Positions 1 through 6,014 of a stretch of 39,223 nt of DNA are shown piece after piece. Source of the stretch: a virus; IMG/VR virus record IMGVR_UViG_3300020125_000394, positions 1-39,223 of that record. One strand, 5' to 3'. The notes under the pieces were generated by a model. It made no database searches and had not been told where the DNA came from. It saw nothing but the letters and a program-made list of their open reading frames with translations. The number at the start of each line of letters is the position of its first letter. Position 1 is the stretch's first letter. The translations under genes were made by a program, and so were the position numbers.

Positions 1-153
1 ACTCTGGAAGAGATGCGGACCTATCTCCGGGAATACTACTTGAAGCCTGATTCCACGGGGAAACGCGGTTCGATTCGGGAGAAGGATTCTGGGGAAGTTA
101 AGGAGTCTTACCTGAAGAAGCAGCGGGCGCTGGCCAAGTTACTCCCTCAATAG
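1..153 (+). CDS. C-terminal fragment of an unknown protein, cut by the left edge
   Basis: An open frame runs from base 1 to a TAG at 151-153 and gives 50 residues rich in Lys, Arg, Glu and Tyr, ending KKQRALAKLLPQ. The start lies outside the window. I do not recognise the family; the charged helical ending would suit a DNA- or RNA-associated protein, but that is only a guess. It converges with the methyltransferase gene on the other strand, and the two coding ends overlap by 15 bases, which is compact phage-style packing. Confidence 0.5.
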   Translation, partial: TLEEMRTYLREYYLKPDSTGKRGSIREKDSGEVKESYLKKQRALAKLLPQ

Positions 154-1119
154 CAGCTTCTCAACTTCCTTGATTCGTCGGCGCGAGAGGTCGCATTGGC
201 TCTCGCGAATATCGAATCCAATCCACTTGCGGCCCCAGCGTTCGGCGACGGCTAGGGTTGTGCCACTTCCGCAGTGAGGGTCCAGAACGATTCCGCCAGG
301 TTGACAAAAGCTGCGAATGAAAAACTCAGGGAACGATTCTGGGAACGGCGCTTCGTTCTCGTGAGCGAGCTTGGACCCCATGACTCCGCCGCCCACGATT
401 CCTTTGATGACATTGCCAGGGTTGGCGATTGCCGGAACGGTGTAGCCGACTTGGGATTGCTGATGCGTTCCGTCCCGCTCTTTCGTCATCACCTGCCGAT
501 TCTCGCGGAGCACCGATTCTCCATTGGCCTTTGTGTGCAGCCGATGCGACGGCCTCTTTCCCTTGCTCCGAACTACGCCACCAGCGTCAACAACTGATTC
601 GATGGGATGCCCCCACTGATTGACTCGCGCCCCGTTCGCCTGCCGATTGCTCATCGCGCCACCCGGTGCCCACTTCGGCGGGTGGCCCATCGCGGTATTT
701 GCGGACCAGGGCAGCTTGCCATCGGCGGTTCCGCAAACGATGAATTCATAATCGTTCCTAAGCCAGTCTGGGCCGCCGCTGCCGGGAATCCCCACTCGCT
801 GAAAAATCGGCGGCTTGCGGAGCTTCACCCCGCGACGGTGCAAATCAGCCATCAGCAGAGCGGGCGTTGCGGACCATGCGAATTGCCGCGTCTGCCCTTC
901 CACGTTCCACGCCACTAGCCCCCTGCAAACTCTCAGGCACTCCATGAATCGCTCCACGCACCAATCCACCCATTCCTGCCCCTTGAGCTTGAAGTCGATT
1001 CCGTAGGTCCGCGCGGCTTCGTAGGGCGGGCTGGTGAACACGAGGTCCACCGACTTGTCCGGCATGGTGCGGAGCAGTTCCAGGCAATCGCCGCAGTAGA
1101 TTACGTTCGCTTCAATCAT
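139..1119 (-). CDS. DNA methyltransferase (N4-cytosine/N6-adenine type, beta-class motif order)
   Basis: The 326-residue protein has the catalytic motif TSPPY at about residues 29-33 near the N-terminus. The SAM-binding motif LDPHCGSGTT lies at about 279-288, followed by WGRKWIGFDI. Catalytic motif before SAM motif is the order of beta-class amino-methyltransferases; SPPY occurs in both N4-cytosine and N6-adenine enzymes, so the base cannot be decided. About 150 residues between the motifs would hold the target-recognition region. No restriction nuclease is adjacent, so it is probably an orphan enzyme that modifies phage DNA against host restriction. It is the last gene of the leftward early operon, and its ATG overlaps the upstream stop in ATGA. 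Confidence 0.9.
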   Translation of the reverse strand: MIEANVIYCGDCLELLRTMPDKSVDLVFTSPPYEAARTYGIDFKLKGQEWVDWCVERFMECLRVCRGLVAWNVEGQTRQFAWSATPALLMADLHRRGVKLRKPPIFQRVGIPGSGGPDWLRNDYEFIVCGTADGKLPWSANTAMGHPPKWAPGGAMSNRQANGARVNQWGHPIESVVDAGGVVRSKGKRPSHRLHTKANGESVLRENRQVMTKERDGTHQQSQVGYTVPAIANPGNVIKGIVGGGVMGSKLAHENEAPFPESFPEFFIRSFCQPGGIVLDPHCGSGTTLAVAERWGRKWIGFDIRESQCDLSRRRIKEVEKLLLRE

Positions 1120-1424
1120 GCTTTGCTCCCGTTCTTCTGTTTGAGCGTGGTCAGGAATTCCCCCTGTCGGTCAAGCCGGCCAGTAATTGCCGCTAGTTCC
1201 GCCTGAAGCTGTCCAATCTTGGCCCGGTCCCCCTCGGCGGCCGTTTCCAGGGAAGCGATTCGTTCCCGGAGCTTTGCCGCGTCTTCCAGTTCAGACAGGG
1301 CCAGATTGAGGGCGTGTTTCAATCCGCTGTTGCTCTTGAGCATTTCCTGGAACTGTTCGTTCCACCAGGCCAAAGTCCACTTGTCGGGCTTCTCGGCTTG
1401 GCGTTTCTCGAATTCTTCGGTCAC
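1116..1424 (-). CDS. small coiled-coil protein, function unknown
   Basis: The 102-residue protein starts with GTG, preceded by a good GGGAGG ribosome-binding site. After a Trp-containing segment (KWTLAWWNEQFQEML) the second half, about residues 45-95, has heptad-like Leu/Ala/Ile spacing with many Glu, Arg and Gln, as expected for a coiled coil. It is coupled to the methyltransferase through ATGA, so the two are translated together. A helper role is possible, but nothing in the sequence shows it. No family recognised. Confidence 0.65.
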   Translation of the reverse strand: MTEEFEKRQAEKPDKWTLAWWNEQFQEMLKSNSGLKHALNLALSELEDAAKLRERIASLETAAEGDRAKIGQLQAELAAITGRLDRQGEFLTTLKQKNGSKA

Positions 1425-1472
1425 AGTGCCTCCCTCGCGGCGTCGTCAGGCATGGGGGTTCTCCGGGGGGGG

Positions 1473-1685
1473 TTACTTGTTTCTCTTAACAGGCAGCATC
1501 GCCAGTTTCGTCATTGCCGCGATCCACTCTTTCACTTCCGCGTCCGCTAGAAGCTGCTGTAAGGCAACCTTATCGAATTCGTGACCGTGAACGGAAAGCA
1601 TTTCGTCAACGTGTACCGCTATTGATCCCAGCTTCACTAGCAAGGGAATCGGCGGGGTTAGTTCGGGCGGTAGCTTCTTCGCCAT
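1473..1685 (-). CDS. small hypothetical protein (70 aa)
   Basis: The protein opens MAKKLPPELTPPIP and is then mostly alpha-helical (DEMLSVHGHEFDKVALQQLL, then VKEWIAAMTKLAM). An AGGAG ribosome-binding site sits 6 bases before the ATG and lies inside a 27-bp sequence that is repeated at 4261-4287. No motif is recognisable. It follows the DUF6527-like gene in the early operon, separated by a C-rich spacer. Confidence 0.6.
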   Translation of the reverse strand: MAKKLPPELTPPIPLLVKLGSIAVHVDEMLSVHGHEFDKVALQQLLADAEVKEWIAAMTKLAMLPVKRNK

Positions 1686-1686
1686 G

Positions 1687-1713
1687 TCAATCTCCTGGAT
1701 GGGGGGAGGGGGT
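1687..1713. repeat. 27-bp direct repeat R1, copy 1
   Basis: This is an exact match to 4261-4287. On the minus strand it is a C-rich spacer followed by the AGGAG ribosome-binding site of the gene starting at 1685. Together with the 38-bp repeat R2 it brackets gene 1715..2020, just as the second copies bracket gene 4287..4706. Confidence 0.85.
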
Positions 1714-1714
1714 G

Positions 1715-2020
1715 TTACTTAATTTCGCCGTTAGTGATGAATCCGTGCCAGCAAGGGGACTCGACATGGCCCACTCCCATTGTGCAGTGAGTCGATGCGT
1801 CCACTGATGGCCCAAGGGTTAACGTCTCGAATGTTTCCCCCTCACGTTTCCAAAGGAATCGAACGGAGTTGCTTTGCTTCATTGGCTCGCCACCGTCGAT
1901 AGGATTGAGGAACTGGACCCCAAGACGGTGGTTGCGATGAACCGGGCAAAGGAACGTGATTCCCATTCCGTGCCGCCCTTCGCTGCTCGCCCAGCGCGGC
2001 TCTAGTTCAGTGAGTCTCAT
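1715..2020 (-). CDS. DUF6527-like protein
   Basis: The 101-residue protein starts MRLTELEPRW. A Cys/His element (CPVHRNHRLGVQFLNP) and WKREGETFETLTLGPSVDAS lead to an ending with SPCWHGFITNGEI. This matches my recollection of the DUF6527 layout, in which Cys and His residues probably bind a metal. The biochemical role is unknown; relatives occur in phages and mobile DNA. The ATG at 2020 is chosen because it overlaps the upstream stop in ATGA; a longer reading upstream only uses the out-of-frame end of the previous gene. The gene is flanked by repeats R1 and R2 as if it were an exchangeable cassette. Confidence 0.75.
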   Translation of the reverse strand: MRLTELEPRWASSEGRHGMGITFLCPVHRNHRLGVQFLNPIDGGEPMKQSNSVRFLWKREGETFETLTLGPSVDASTHCTMGVGHVESPCWHGFITNGEIK

Positions 2021-2052
2021 CCCCCATCCCCCTTCGCGCCGGGAGGAGCGGG
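2015..2052. repeat. 38-bp direct repeat R2, copy 1
   Basis: It matches 4701-4738 with one mismatch in 38 positions. On the minus strand it encodes the last residues of the upstream gene (PAPPGAKGDGG, against PAPPAAKGDGG in copy 2) plus the ATGAGA start of the next gene. Confidence 0.85.
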
Positions 2053-2658
2053 AGGCAAGCAGGGTGGAGCAACAGGCTTGGCACAGGCACATTTCCCGCA
2101 CATAGTCTGCCCCTGTTTGAAAACAACAACTCCGCCATTTCGAGCGTCATAATTCAAATCATTGCCGCAGATGTCGCACTTATATTTCACGGGCTGACGG
2201 TTATCCCATCCCTCCCCATCGGGCAGCGGCTTGGCGGGGGAACACTTTGCCCGCTGACATTCCGTGAGAATGTTCCACAACTCGCGGTCGGCCTTCGTTC
2301 CAAAGATGCGGCCCAATTCGTCGGCTGCAAGCTGGTTGATTTTCGTGACCGCTATTTGAATCGCCACGTGGTTATCAATCGGTTCCTCCCCATCCGGCTT
2401 GGCGGGGGGAGTCGCGGGCTTATACGCTGGGCATCGCCCCACTCCGGCCTTCTCTTCGCGGATGCTGGCTAATTCACGCTGCTGCTTTTGTTGCAGGTGC
2501 ATGAGCAACACCCAGCGGGTTTCATTCATGCTGTTGACGCCAAGCGTAGTATTGCACGGGCAGCCATCTTGCATCCAAGCGTTCTCGACAGTCAGACGCT
2601 CTCCACAGCCTTGGCAGTTCGGATTCGCGTAGGGAAATTTACCGATGACCATGCTCAT
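2017..2658 (-). CDS. zinc-ribbon-containing hypothetical protein
   Basis: The 213-residue protein has CQGCGE and CPC near the N-terminus, a helical segment (HLQQKQQRELASIREEK), a Pro-rich linker, and a clear C-terminal zinc-ribbon pair (CDICG near residue 160, then CGKCAC near 188). It ends in a Pro/Gly tail PAPPGAKGDGG. Four or more Cys pairs suggest structural zinc, but no catalytic motif is visible. The start at 2658 has an AGGA site 7 bases upstream and overlaps the preceding stop in ATGA. A scaffold or nucleic-acid-binding role is possible but not shown. Confidence 0.65.
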   Translation of the reverse strand: MSMVIGKFPYANPNCQGCGERLTVENAWMQDGCPCNTTLGVNSMNETRWVLLMHLQQKQQRELASIREEKAGVGRCPAYKPATPPAKPDGEEPIDNHVAIQIAVTKINQLAADELGRIFGTKADRELWNILTECQRAKCSPAKPLPDGEGWDNRQPVKYKCDICGNDLNYDARNGGVVVFKQGQTMCGKCACAKPVAPPCLPPAPPGAKGDGG

Positions 2659-2957
2659 GGATATGTCCTGTGGGAATGAATAAGTGATTTTCCAACATCG
2701 TTCTCGATCTCCACTTCCGGTCCAGCTAGACCCACGTCGTTAATCCGGCAGCACGTTCCATCGGTGAACCTCACGACGATGCTGCCACCGGGGACAGTGA
2801 ACGCATCGTTGATCGTCTTGCCTTCCAGCCAAGGGTCGGCGGCTCCGAATTCCTTGGTGTAGCGAATCGGGTGCGGCAGGTAATGGTCCACTGCCCAGCC
2901 GGTGCCAACGGCAGCCAGCGTCGTCAGCCAGAACAAGTCGCGGATGGAGAATTTCAT
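2655..2957 (-). CDS. small membrane-anchored protein with planctomycete N-terminal signature
   Basis: The 100-residue protein begins MKFSIRDLFWLTTLAAVGTGW and continues WAVDHYLP. The (R/K)FSIRDLLWLT-type opening followed by a single membrane span is a hallmark of many short planctomycete proteins. Residues about 5-22 form the hydrophobic segment. The rest (DGTCCRINDVG and neighbours) is likely a small soluble domain. A GGAG site lies 6 bases before the ATG. The function of this family is unknown; its presence in a phage early operon points to a planctomycete host and possible capture of a host gene. Confidence 0.75.
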   Translation of the reverse strand: MKFSIRDLFWLTTLAAVGTGWAVDHYLPHPIRYTKEFGAADPWLEGKTINDAFTVPGGSIVVRFTDGTCCRINDVGLAGPEVEIENDVGKSLIHSHRTYP

Positions 2958-2998
2958 GCTCGCTCCAAATTACACTCGTCTTGAAATCCAATCTGCTG

Positions 2999-3361
2999 CT
3001 AGATAACCGATGCTTCGCTCCAAACATGCTCTGCCACGCGGCCATTGCCCTCGAAGCACCACGCCAGAACTGTGGCTGCGTCACATTCACGTGCGAACCG
3101 CACGGCATCATCGGCACTCGCGACGAAGGACTCCGCCCCGATGCGCCTGCCGTCCCAATAGCGAAGATCGCTGTTAACGTGTCGCTCGATCAGCCAGCCA
3201 GGATGATATTGCTCATCGTCCGTTTTTTCGGGAAATCTAAGCCGGTCAAACTCTTGGCTCACACGGTCTGCCAAATTTAGGTCAGCCTCCCCTGCTGGGC
3301 TGTAACTGCCGTCCGGATGCTGCACGAAGAGTGCTGCGAGGATTCTTCTTTCTGTACTCAT
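2999..3361 (-). CDS. hypothetical protein (120 aa)
   Basis: The start is taken at MSTERRILAALFVQ because this ATG overlaps the upstream stop in ATGA. The protein is acidic, with features such as HPDGSYSPAGEADL, YHPGWLIERHV and DGRRIGAESF, and looks like a small alpha/beta domain. No catalytic motif or family is recognised. It lies in the string of small accessory genes at the distal end of the early operon. Confidence 0.6.
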   Translation of the reverse strand: MSTERRILAALFVQHPDGSYSPAGEADLNLADRVSQEFDRLRFPEKTDDEQYHPGWLIERHVNSDLRYWDGRRIGAESFVASADDAVRFARECDAATVLAWCFEGNGRVAEHVWSEASVI

Positions 3362-3921
3362 TCCGATTCTCCTTTTTCTGACGTGATGATCTTGAGCCAC
3401 TCCTGAACATCGCATGTCCAGGGACGGTCAAGTGAAATTTGTTTCCGCATTGCTGATTCAAGAGTTGCCAACTTCTCGGTGGCGAGGGCGGCTTGCTGGG
3501 TGGCAGCGGTGGCACGTATCAAATACTGATTTGCCAACCAGCCAATAGTTCCAACGCTCTTGGCATCGTGAGCTGTCTCGTACTTGTCCTTCCAGTCGTC
3601 TCGCTCCCCCTCTAGCCGGGCTATAGTCCCAACTTTTGCAGCCGCCGTCGCAATCAGGAAATTCATCGTCTGATTCGGCGAACATTCGAGAGCTTCCGTG
3701 AGCAGGTCGCGTTCGGCCTTGCGCTCTTGCTCGACTTCGGAGAGCTTGGATTCTGCTTCTTCTGCACGATTCGCCAACCCAGTCATCCACAGCCCGATGT
3801 CGTAGCCCCGGTTGCCGGTGAATGGAATTTTCTCCTGCTCCATTTTCTCCTTCGCCCATTCGTTCCAATCGGCTAACTGGTTTAGTCTTTGCTCGATGCT
3901 TGTGCTCTCACCTTGGGTCAT
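3358..3921 (-). CDS. coiled-coil hypothetical protein (187 aa)
   Basis: A helical N-terminus (STSIEQRLNQLADWNEWAKE) is followed by a short loop (PFTGNRGYDIG). Long Ala/Glu/Lys-rich coiled-coil segments then span about residues 50-75 and 100-160. It ends RPWTCDVQEWLKIITSEKG. No enzyme motif is present. It is ATGA-coupled at both ends. It could be a structural or adaptor protein, but no function can be assigned from sequence. Confidence 0.65.
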   Translation of the reverse strand: MTQGESTSIEQRLNQLADWNEWAKEKMEQEKIPFTGNRGYDIGLWMTGLANRAEEAESKLSEVEQERKAERDLLTEALECSPNQTMNFLIATAAAKVGTIARLEGERDDWKDKYETAHDAKSVGTIGWLANQYLIRATAATQQAALATEKLATLESAMRKQISLDRPWTCDVQEWLKIITSEKGESE

Positions 3922-4139
3922 GGGGATTCTCCTGCGTGTTCCTGGATTCGTTCGCTAAACGTCTTGTCGTGAATGCTCACTCGGATGCAAGTATCCTTCT
4001 CGTGAGCGGGCTGCTGGAAACCGCCGACGTACCACATTTCGCCTTTGGTCCGCTGGTCAACTTCGGTAGCGAGTCCGCAGTCTTTGTAAATCAACCGCAT
4101 GATGTCTCGCCAGTTGTACTCTTTGAATTTGCCGGTCAT
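3918..4139 (-). CDS. small hypothetical protein (73 aa)
   Basis: It begins MTGKFKEYNWRDIMRLIYKD; an in-frame GTG one codon upstream is an alternative start. An AGGAG site precedes it by about 10 bases. The sequence CGLATEVDQRTKGEMWYVGG looks like a small beta-rich domain. No family recognised. It overlaps the next gene by ATGA. Confidence 0.6.
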   Translation of the reverse strand: MTGKFKEYNWRDIMRLIYKDCGLATEVDQRTKGEMWYVGGFQQPAHEKDTCIRVSIHDKTFSERIQEHAGESP

Positions 4140-4148
4140 CACTTTGCC

Positions 4149-4257
4149 TCACTCCTTTTCGATGATGGAGAGGATGGAATCGAGTTTTTCTCGTATTCGT
4201 AGTATCCGCTCATCACGCCGCTCCCATAAACAACTTGGCCTGCTTCGCCCTTGGCAT
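4149..4257 (-). pseudogene. small ORF with apparent frameshift, or two overlapping tiny ORFs
   Basis: A strong AGGAGATTGAGAC-ATG start at 4257 opens MPRAKQAKLFMGAA and then stops. Reading on in the frame one base over gives ERRDERILRIREKLDSILSI and then IEKE before a stop right at the next gene's ribosome-binding site. That looks like the natural helical continuation. One extra base in the ATGGGAG stretch (about 4227-4221) would explain it. The alternative is a 14-aa ORF followed through TGATG overlaps by a 24-aa ORF (MSGYYEYEKN...), which fits the operon's habit of overlapping starts. I cannot decide between these. Confidence 0.35.
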
Positions 4258-4260
4258 GTC

Positions 4261-4287
4261 TCAATCTCCTGGATGGGGGGAGGGGGT
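4261..4287. repeat. 27-bp direct repeat R1, copy 2
   Basis: This is an exact copy of 1687-1713. It supplies the ribosome-binding site for the small ORF starting at 4257 and touches the stop codon of gene 4287..4706. Confidence 0.85.
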
Positions 4288-4706
4288 TACTCTTTATCGA
4301 ACGCCGGTAGCTTCGTCGAACCGCACAACAATCGGGCCTTGGCTTCACTGGTCGCCCAGCCGCAAAAGTAAGCTCTGCCGTCGCGGACTAGACGATACGC
4401 GGCCCAGTGCTTTGGAGCCTGCTTTATCGCAACGAATCGCGGGTAACAAAAATCGTGCTGCTGTCCGTTGAATGGACCGCCGACGAACTGGTGCATGGCC
4501 CAATGGCTGCGATTCAAGAGGATGCTTTTAATGCGGTCAGCACATTGGTCAACAATCCACATGATGCGGCCTGTTTCGATAATGTCTCCCGGTTCCGTAA
4601 TTTCCAAATCTCCCAACAGGTCCAGCTCGAATTTGAATCCAAGCATTTCCAGAAACTTGAGCGTCTCCGGCAGATAGCGGTTCGTGTGCTGCGGTTTATC
4701 TCTCAT
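4287..4706 (-). CDS. hypothetical protein (139 aa) in a repeat-flanked cassette
   Basis: The start MRDKPQHTNRYLPETLKF at 4706 is chosen for its ATGA overlap with the gene upstream. The N-terminal half is helical (LKFLEMLGFKFELDLL, then IMWIVDQCADRIKSIL). The C-terminal half has QFVGGPFNGQQHDFCYPRFV and a region rich in Trp, Tyr and Cys. The GGPFNGQ element recalls small phage proteins whose function is unknown. It occupies the same position between repeats R1 and R2 as the unrelated DUF6527-like gene. Confidence 0.6.
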   Translation of the reverse strand: MRDKPQHTNRYLPETLKFLEMLGFKFELDLLGDLEITEPGDIIETGRIMWIVDQCADRIKSILLNRSHWAMHQFVGGPFNGQQHDFCYPRFVAIKQAPKHWAAYRLVRDGRAYFCGWATSEAKARLLCGSTKLPAFDKE

Positions 4707-4738
4707 CCCCCATCCCCCTTCGCGGCGGGAGGAGCGGG
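4701..4738. repeat. 38-bp direct repeat R2, copy 2
   Basis: It matches 2015-2052 at 37 of 38 positions. It encodes the Pro/Gly tail PAPPAAKGDGG of the upstream gene and the ATGAGA start of the downstream gene on the minus strand. Confidence 0.85.
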
Positions 4739-4852
4739 GAACTCTTTTACCCAATCTCGCGCAGCTTTTGCGAACGTCACCCTTGCCGTGTGCAATGCGT
4801 CGTCAGATTGGCGACAGTCCAATTCTCGCTGCTTGCTTTTCGGGTCGGCCAT
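4703..4852 (-). CDS. small hypothetical protein (49 aa)
   Basis: It starts MADPKSKQRELDCRQSDDAL with a GGAGAGG ribosome-binding site about 7 bases upstream. A longer in-frame GTG start further out lacks a comparable site. The protein is a short amphipathic helix followed by the PAPPAAKGDGG tail shared with gene 2017..2658. Function unknown. It is the first gene after the 298-base non-coding region, so its transcript leader may contain the structured element described there. Confidence 0.55.
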   Translation of the reverse strand: MADPKSKQRELDCRQSDDALHTARVTFAKAARDWVKEFPAPPAAKGDGG

Positions 4853-4989
4853 GTACAGCCTCTCCAAGGAATAGATTAACCGTCGCACAGGAATCAGGGT
4901 CGAACAACCAACAGGGAAGCGCTGTCGCACAACCCTGTTCCATGTCTACATATCACCCGGCGCGCACCAACCCCAATAGGAATAGGTCT

Positions 4990-5096
4990 GAATCACTGTC
5001 CCAAACGATCCTTTGGGTTACTCATTTCCGGCAACAGCCGTCGTAGTTGACCACCTGGCGGGCCTGGGCTACGTATGCCGCTGAGGACAGTGATTC
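4990..5096 (-). ncRNA. candidate structured RNA closed by a 12-bp perfect stem
   Basis: Bases 4990-5001 (GAATCACTGTCC) are perfectly complementary to 5085-5096. Stacked one base inside this stem are 5035-5038 with 5080-5083 (CAGC/GCTG) and 5042-5046 with 5069-5073 (CGTAG/CTACG). A hairpin 5000-5005/5012-5017 (CCCAAA/TTTGGG, 6-base loop) sits on the other side. The result resembles a junction of two arms inside a closing helix. It could be a leader element of the minus-strand operon or a small RNA; a replication or protein-binding site is an alternative. Confidence 0.4.
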
Positions 5097-5131
5097 CCGT
5101 CGAACATTGGCATCCTGGCCTGTAAGGGAGA

Positions 5132-5149
5132 CGACGGGCCTCCCCGTCG
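5132..5149 (-). terminator. hairpin directly after the HNH stop codon
   Basis: On the minus strand CGACGGG-GAGG-CCCGTCG forms a perfect 7-bp stem with a four-base loop, starting 2 bases after the TGA of the HNH gene. There is no run of U after it, so it may be a processing or partial termination signal, or part of the adjacent structured element. The sequence CCCGTCGA is also repeated directly at 5096-5103. Confidence 0.4.
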
Positions 5150-5150
5150 A

Positions 5151-5501
5151 TCACTTCCTTCTCGACCGTCTCCGCTCCTTTAGTTTCTTGTTGGCGGTTC
5201 TGGTCGAAACCTTCCTGTCTCCGTCAAACTCAATTTCCTCGTGGCAGTCGTTGCACATGGAAACGATATGAACGTCATTCACCCCAGCCAGCACGTCGCT
5301 CCGGTAGTTCCGGTGGTGAGCCTGATTCGCCCTCCCGCCGCATCCCCGGCAAACGTGGCCGTCGCGCTGTAGCACTCTGGCCCGAATTGTCCGCCAAAGA
5401 TCAGACGCCAAATACGCCGCATAGCTTGCGTAGCCAAGCGCCTTTAGCACTCGGTTACGCTTGCCATATTCGTTCAGAGAGTAGCGTCTGTTTGGTTTCA
5501 T
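5151..5501 (-). CDS. HNH endonuclease
   Basis: The 116-residue protein has the HNH layout WRTIRARVLQRDGHVCRGCG at about residues 36-55, then NQAHHRNYRSDV and a second Cys pair in MCNDCHEE. The two CxxC pairs bind structural zinc, and the HH in AHHRNY supplies the metal-activating catalytic His. Such nucleases cut or nick double-stranded DNA. In tailed phages they often assist DNA packaging, but those sit next to the terminase; this one is in the early replication operon, so a recombination or mobile-endonuclease role is also possible. The C-terminus is strongly basic (RRRSRRK). Confidence 0.88.
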   Translation of the reverse strand: MKPNRRYSLNEYGKRNRVLKALGYASYAAYLASDLWRTIRARVLQRDGHVCRGCGGRANQAHHRNYRSDVLAGVNDVHIVSMCNDCHEEIEFDGDRKVSTRTANKKLKERRRSRRK

Positions 5502-5510
5502 CGCGTGAAC

Positions 5511-5798
5511 CTACTCGTCGGAAGCAGCCCTTAACTTCTTGACTTTCACCGTGTCCTCGTCGAGATGGTTCAGTTCGACCATGAATCCGTCGAAACTGTA
5601 GTTTTCCTGGTTGTTTTCCTTCATCACCTCGATCAGCTTCGATTTCAGCTTGACCTCGGATTCCAGAAGCTCCATCCGGGCATCGCGGGCATCGACGTAC
5701 TTCGTCGCTGCTTTTTCAATCGCCGGAATCCGTTCTGGGGCGGTTCCCTCGATGAATGTCTGAGACTCTTTCGGAACCTTGACTCGTTTCTTCGCCAT
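5511..5798 (-). CDS. small coiled-coil protein (95 aa)
   Basis: It starts MAKKRVKVPKESQTFIEG after an AGGAG site. The central part, about residues 25-65, is one long charged helix (KYVDARDARMELLESEVKLK...). The end (YSFDGFMVELNHLDEDTVKV) looks like a small beta element. The helix followed by a 'y.f.g..v' strand pair resembles small phage early proteins of unknown function found beside recombination genes. No firm family. Confidence 0.6.
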   Translation of the reverse strand: MAKKRVKVPKESQTFIEGTAPERIPAIEKAATKYVDARDARMELLESEVKLKSKLIEVMKENNQENYSFDGFMVELNHLDEDTVKVKKLRAASDE

Positions 5799-5832
5799 AA
5801 ACTACTCCTATGAAAAGGGTTAAAACGCTTGC

Positions 5833-6006
5833 TCACTTCGCTTTCTTTTTGCGCTTCACTTCAATCAATTCGACGCGAACGAGCTTGGCTTCCGGAGAGG
5901 GCTTGCCTCGCACTAGCATGTACTGTTTATCCGGGTGTGCCCAATAGCACAGACCTTCGGCAAGTTTCCAGGCGTAGGAAAACGCTCGCGGCTCTTTCTT
6001 CGCCAT
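5833..6006 (-). CDS. small basic hypothetical protein (57 aa)
   Basis: A complete frame starts at ATG 6006 with an excellent AGGAGG site 5 bases upstream. It encodes MAKKEPRAFSYAWKLAEG, then CYWAHPDKQYMLVRGKP and a Lys/Arg-rich end (VKRKKKAK). It lies between the helicase and the 95-aa gene, with short spacers and the same orientation. No family recognised; the basic tail suggests contact with nucleic acid. Confidence 0.6.
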   Translation of the reverse strand: MAKKEPRAFSYAWKLAEGLCYWAHPDKQYMLVRGKPSPEAKLVRVELIEVKRKKKAK

Positions 6007-6014
6007 AAATCCTC

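Larger units (their letters stand above)
4853..5150 (-). other. 298-base non-coding region with RNA-like structure
   Basis: No convincing gene, tRNA or strong promoter was found on either strand. It is the largest gap within the early operon. It holds a 12-bp perfect inverted repeat, nested stems and a terminal hairpin, listed separately, which together suggest a structured RNA or a DNA-binding or replication site. Confidence 0.5.

Noticed and set aside
1426-1456. 10-codon minus-strand ORF (MPDDAAREAL) overlapping the GTG start of gene 1116..1424
   Set aside because: Too short to support beyond its position and its ribosome-binding site is weak; may only be the leader of the next gene.
4853-5150. 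A tRNA gene in the early intergenic region
   Set aside because: A GGTCGAAC-like T-loop piece near 4908 lacks a pairing stem, and no acceptor or anticodon arms could be drawn.
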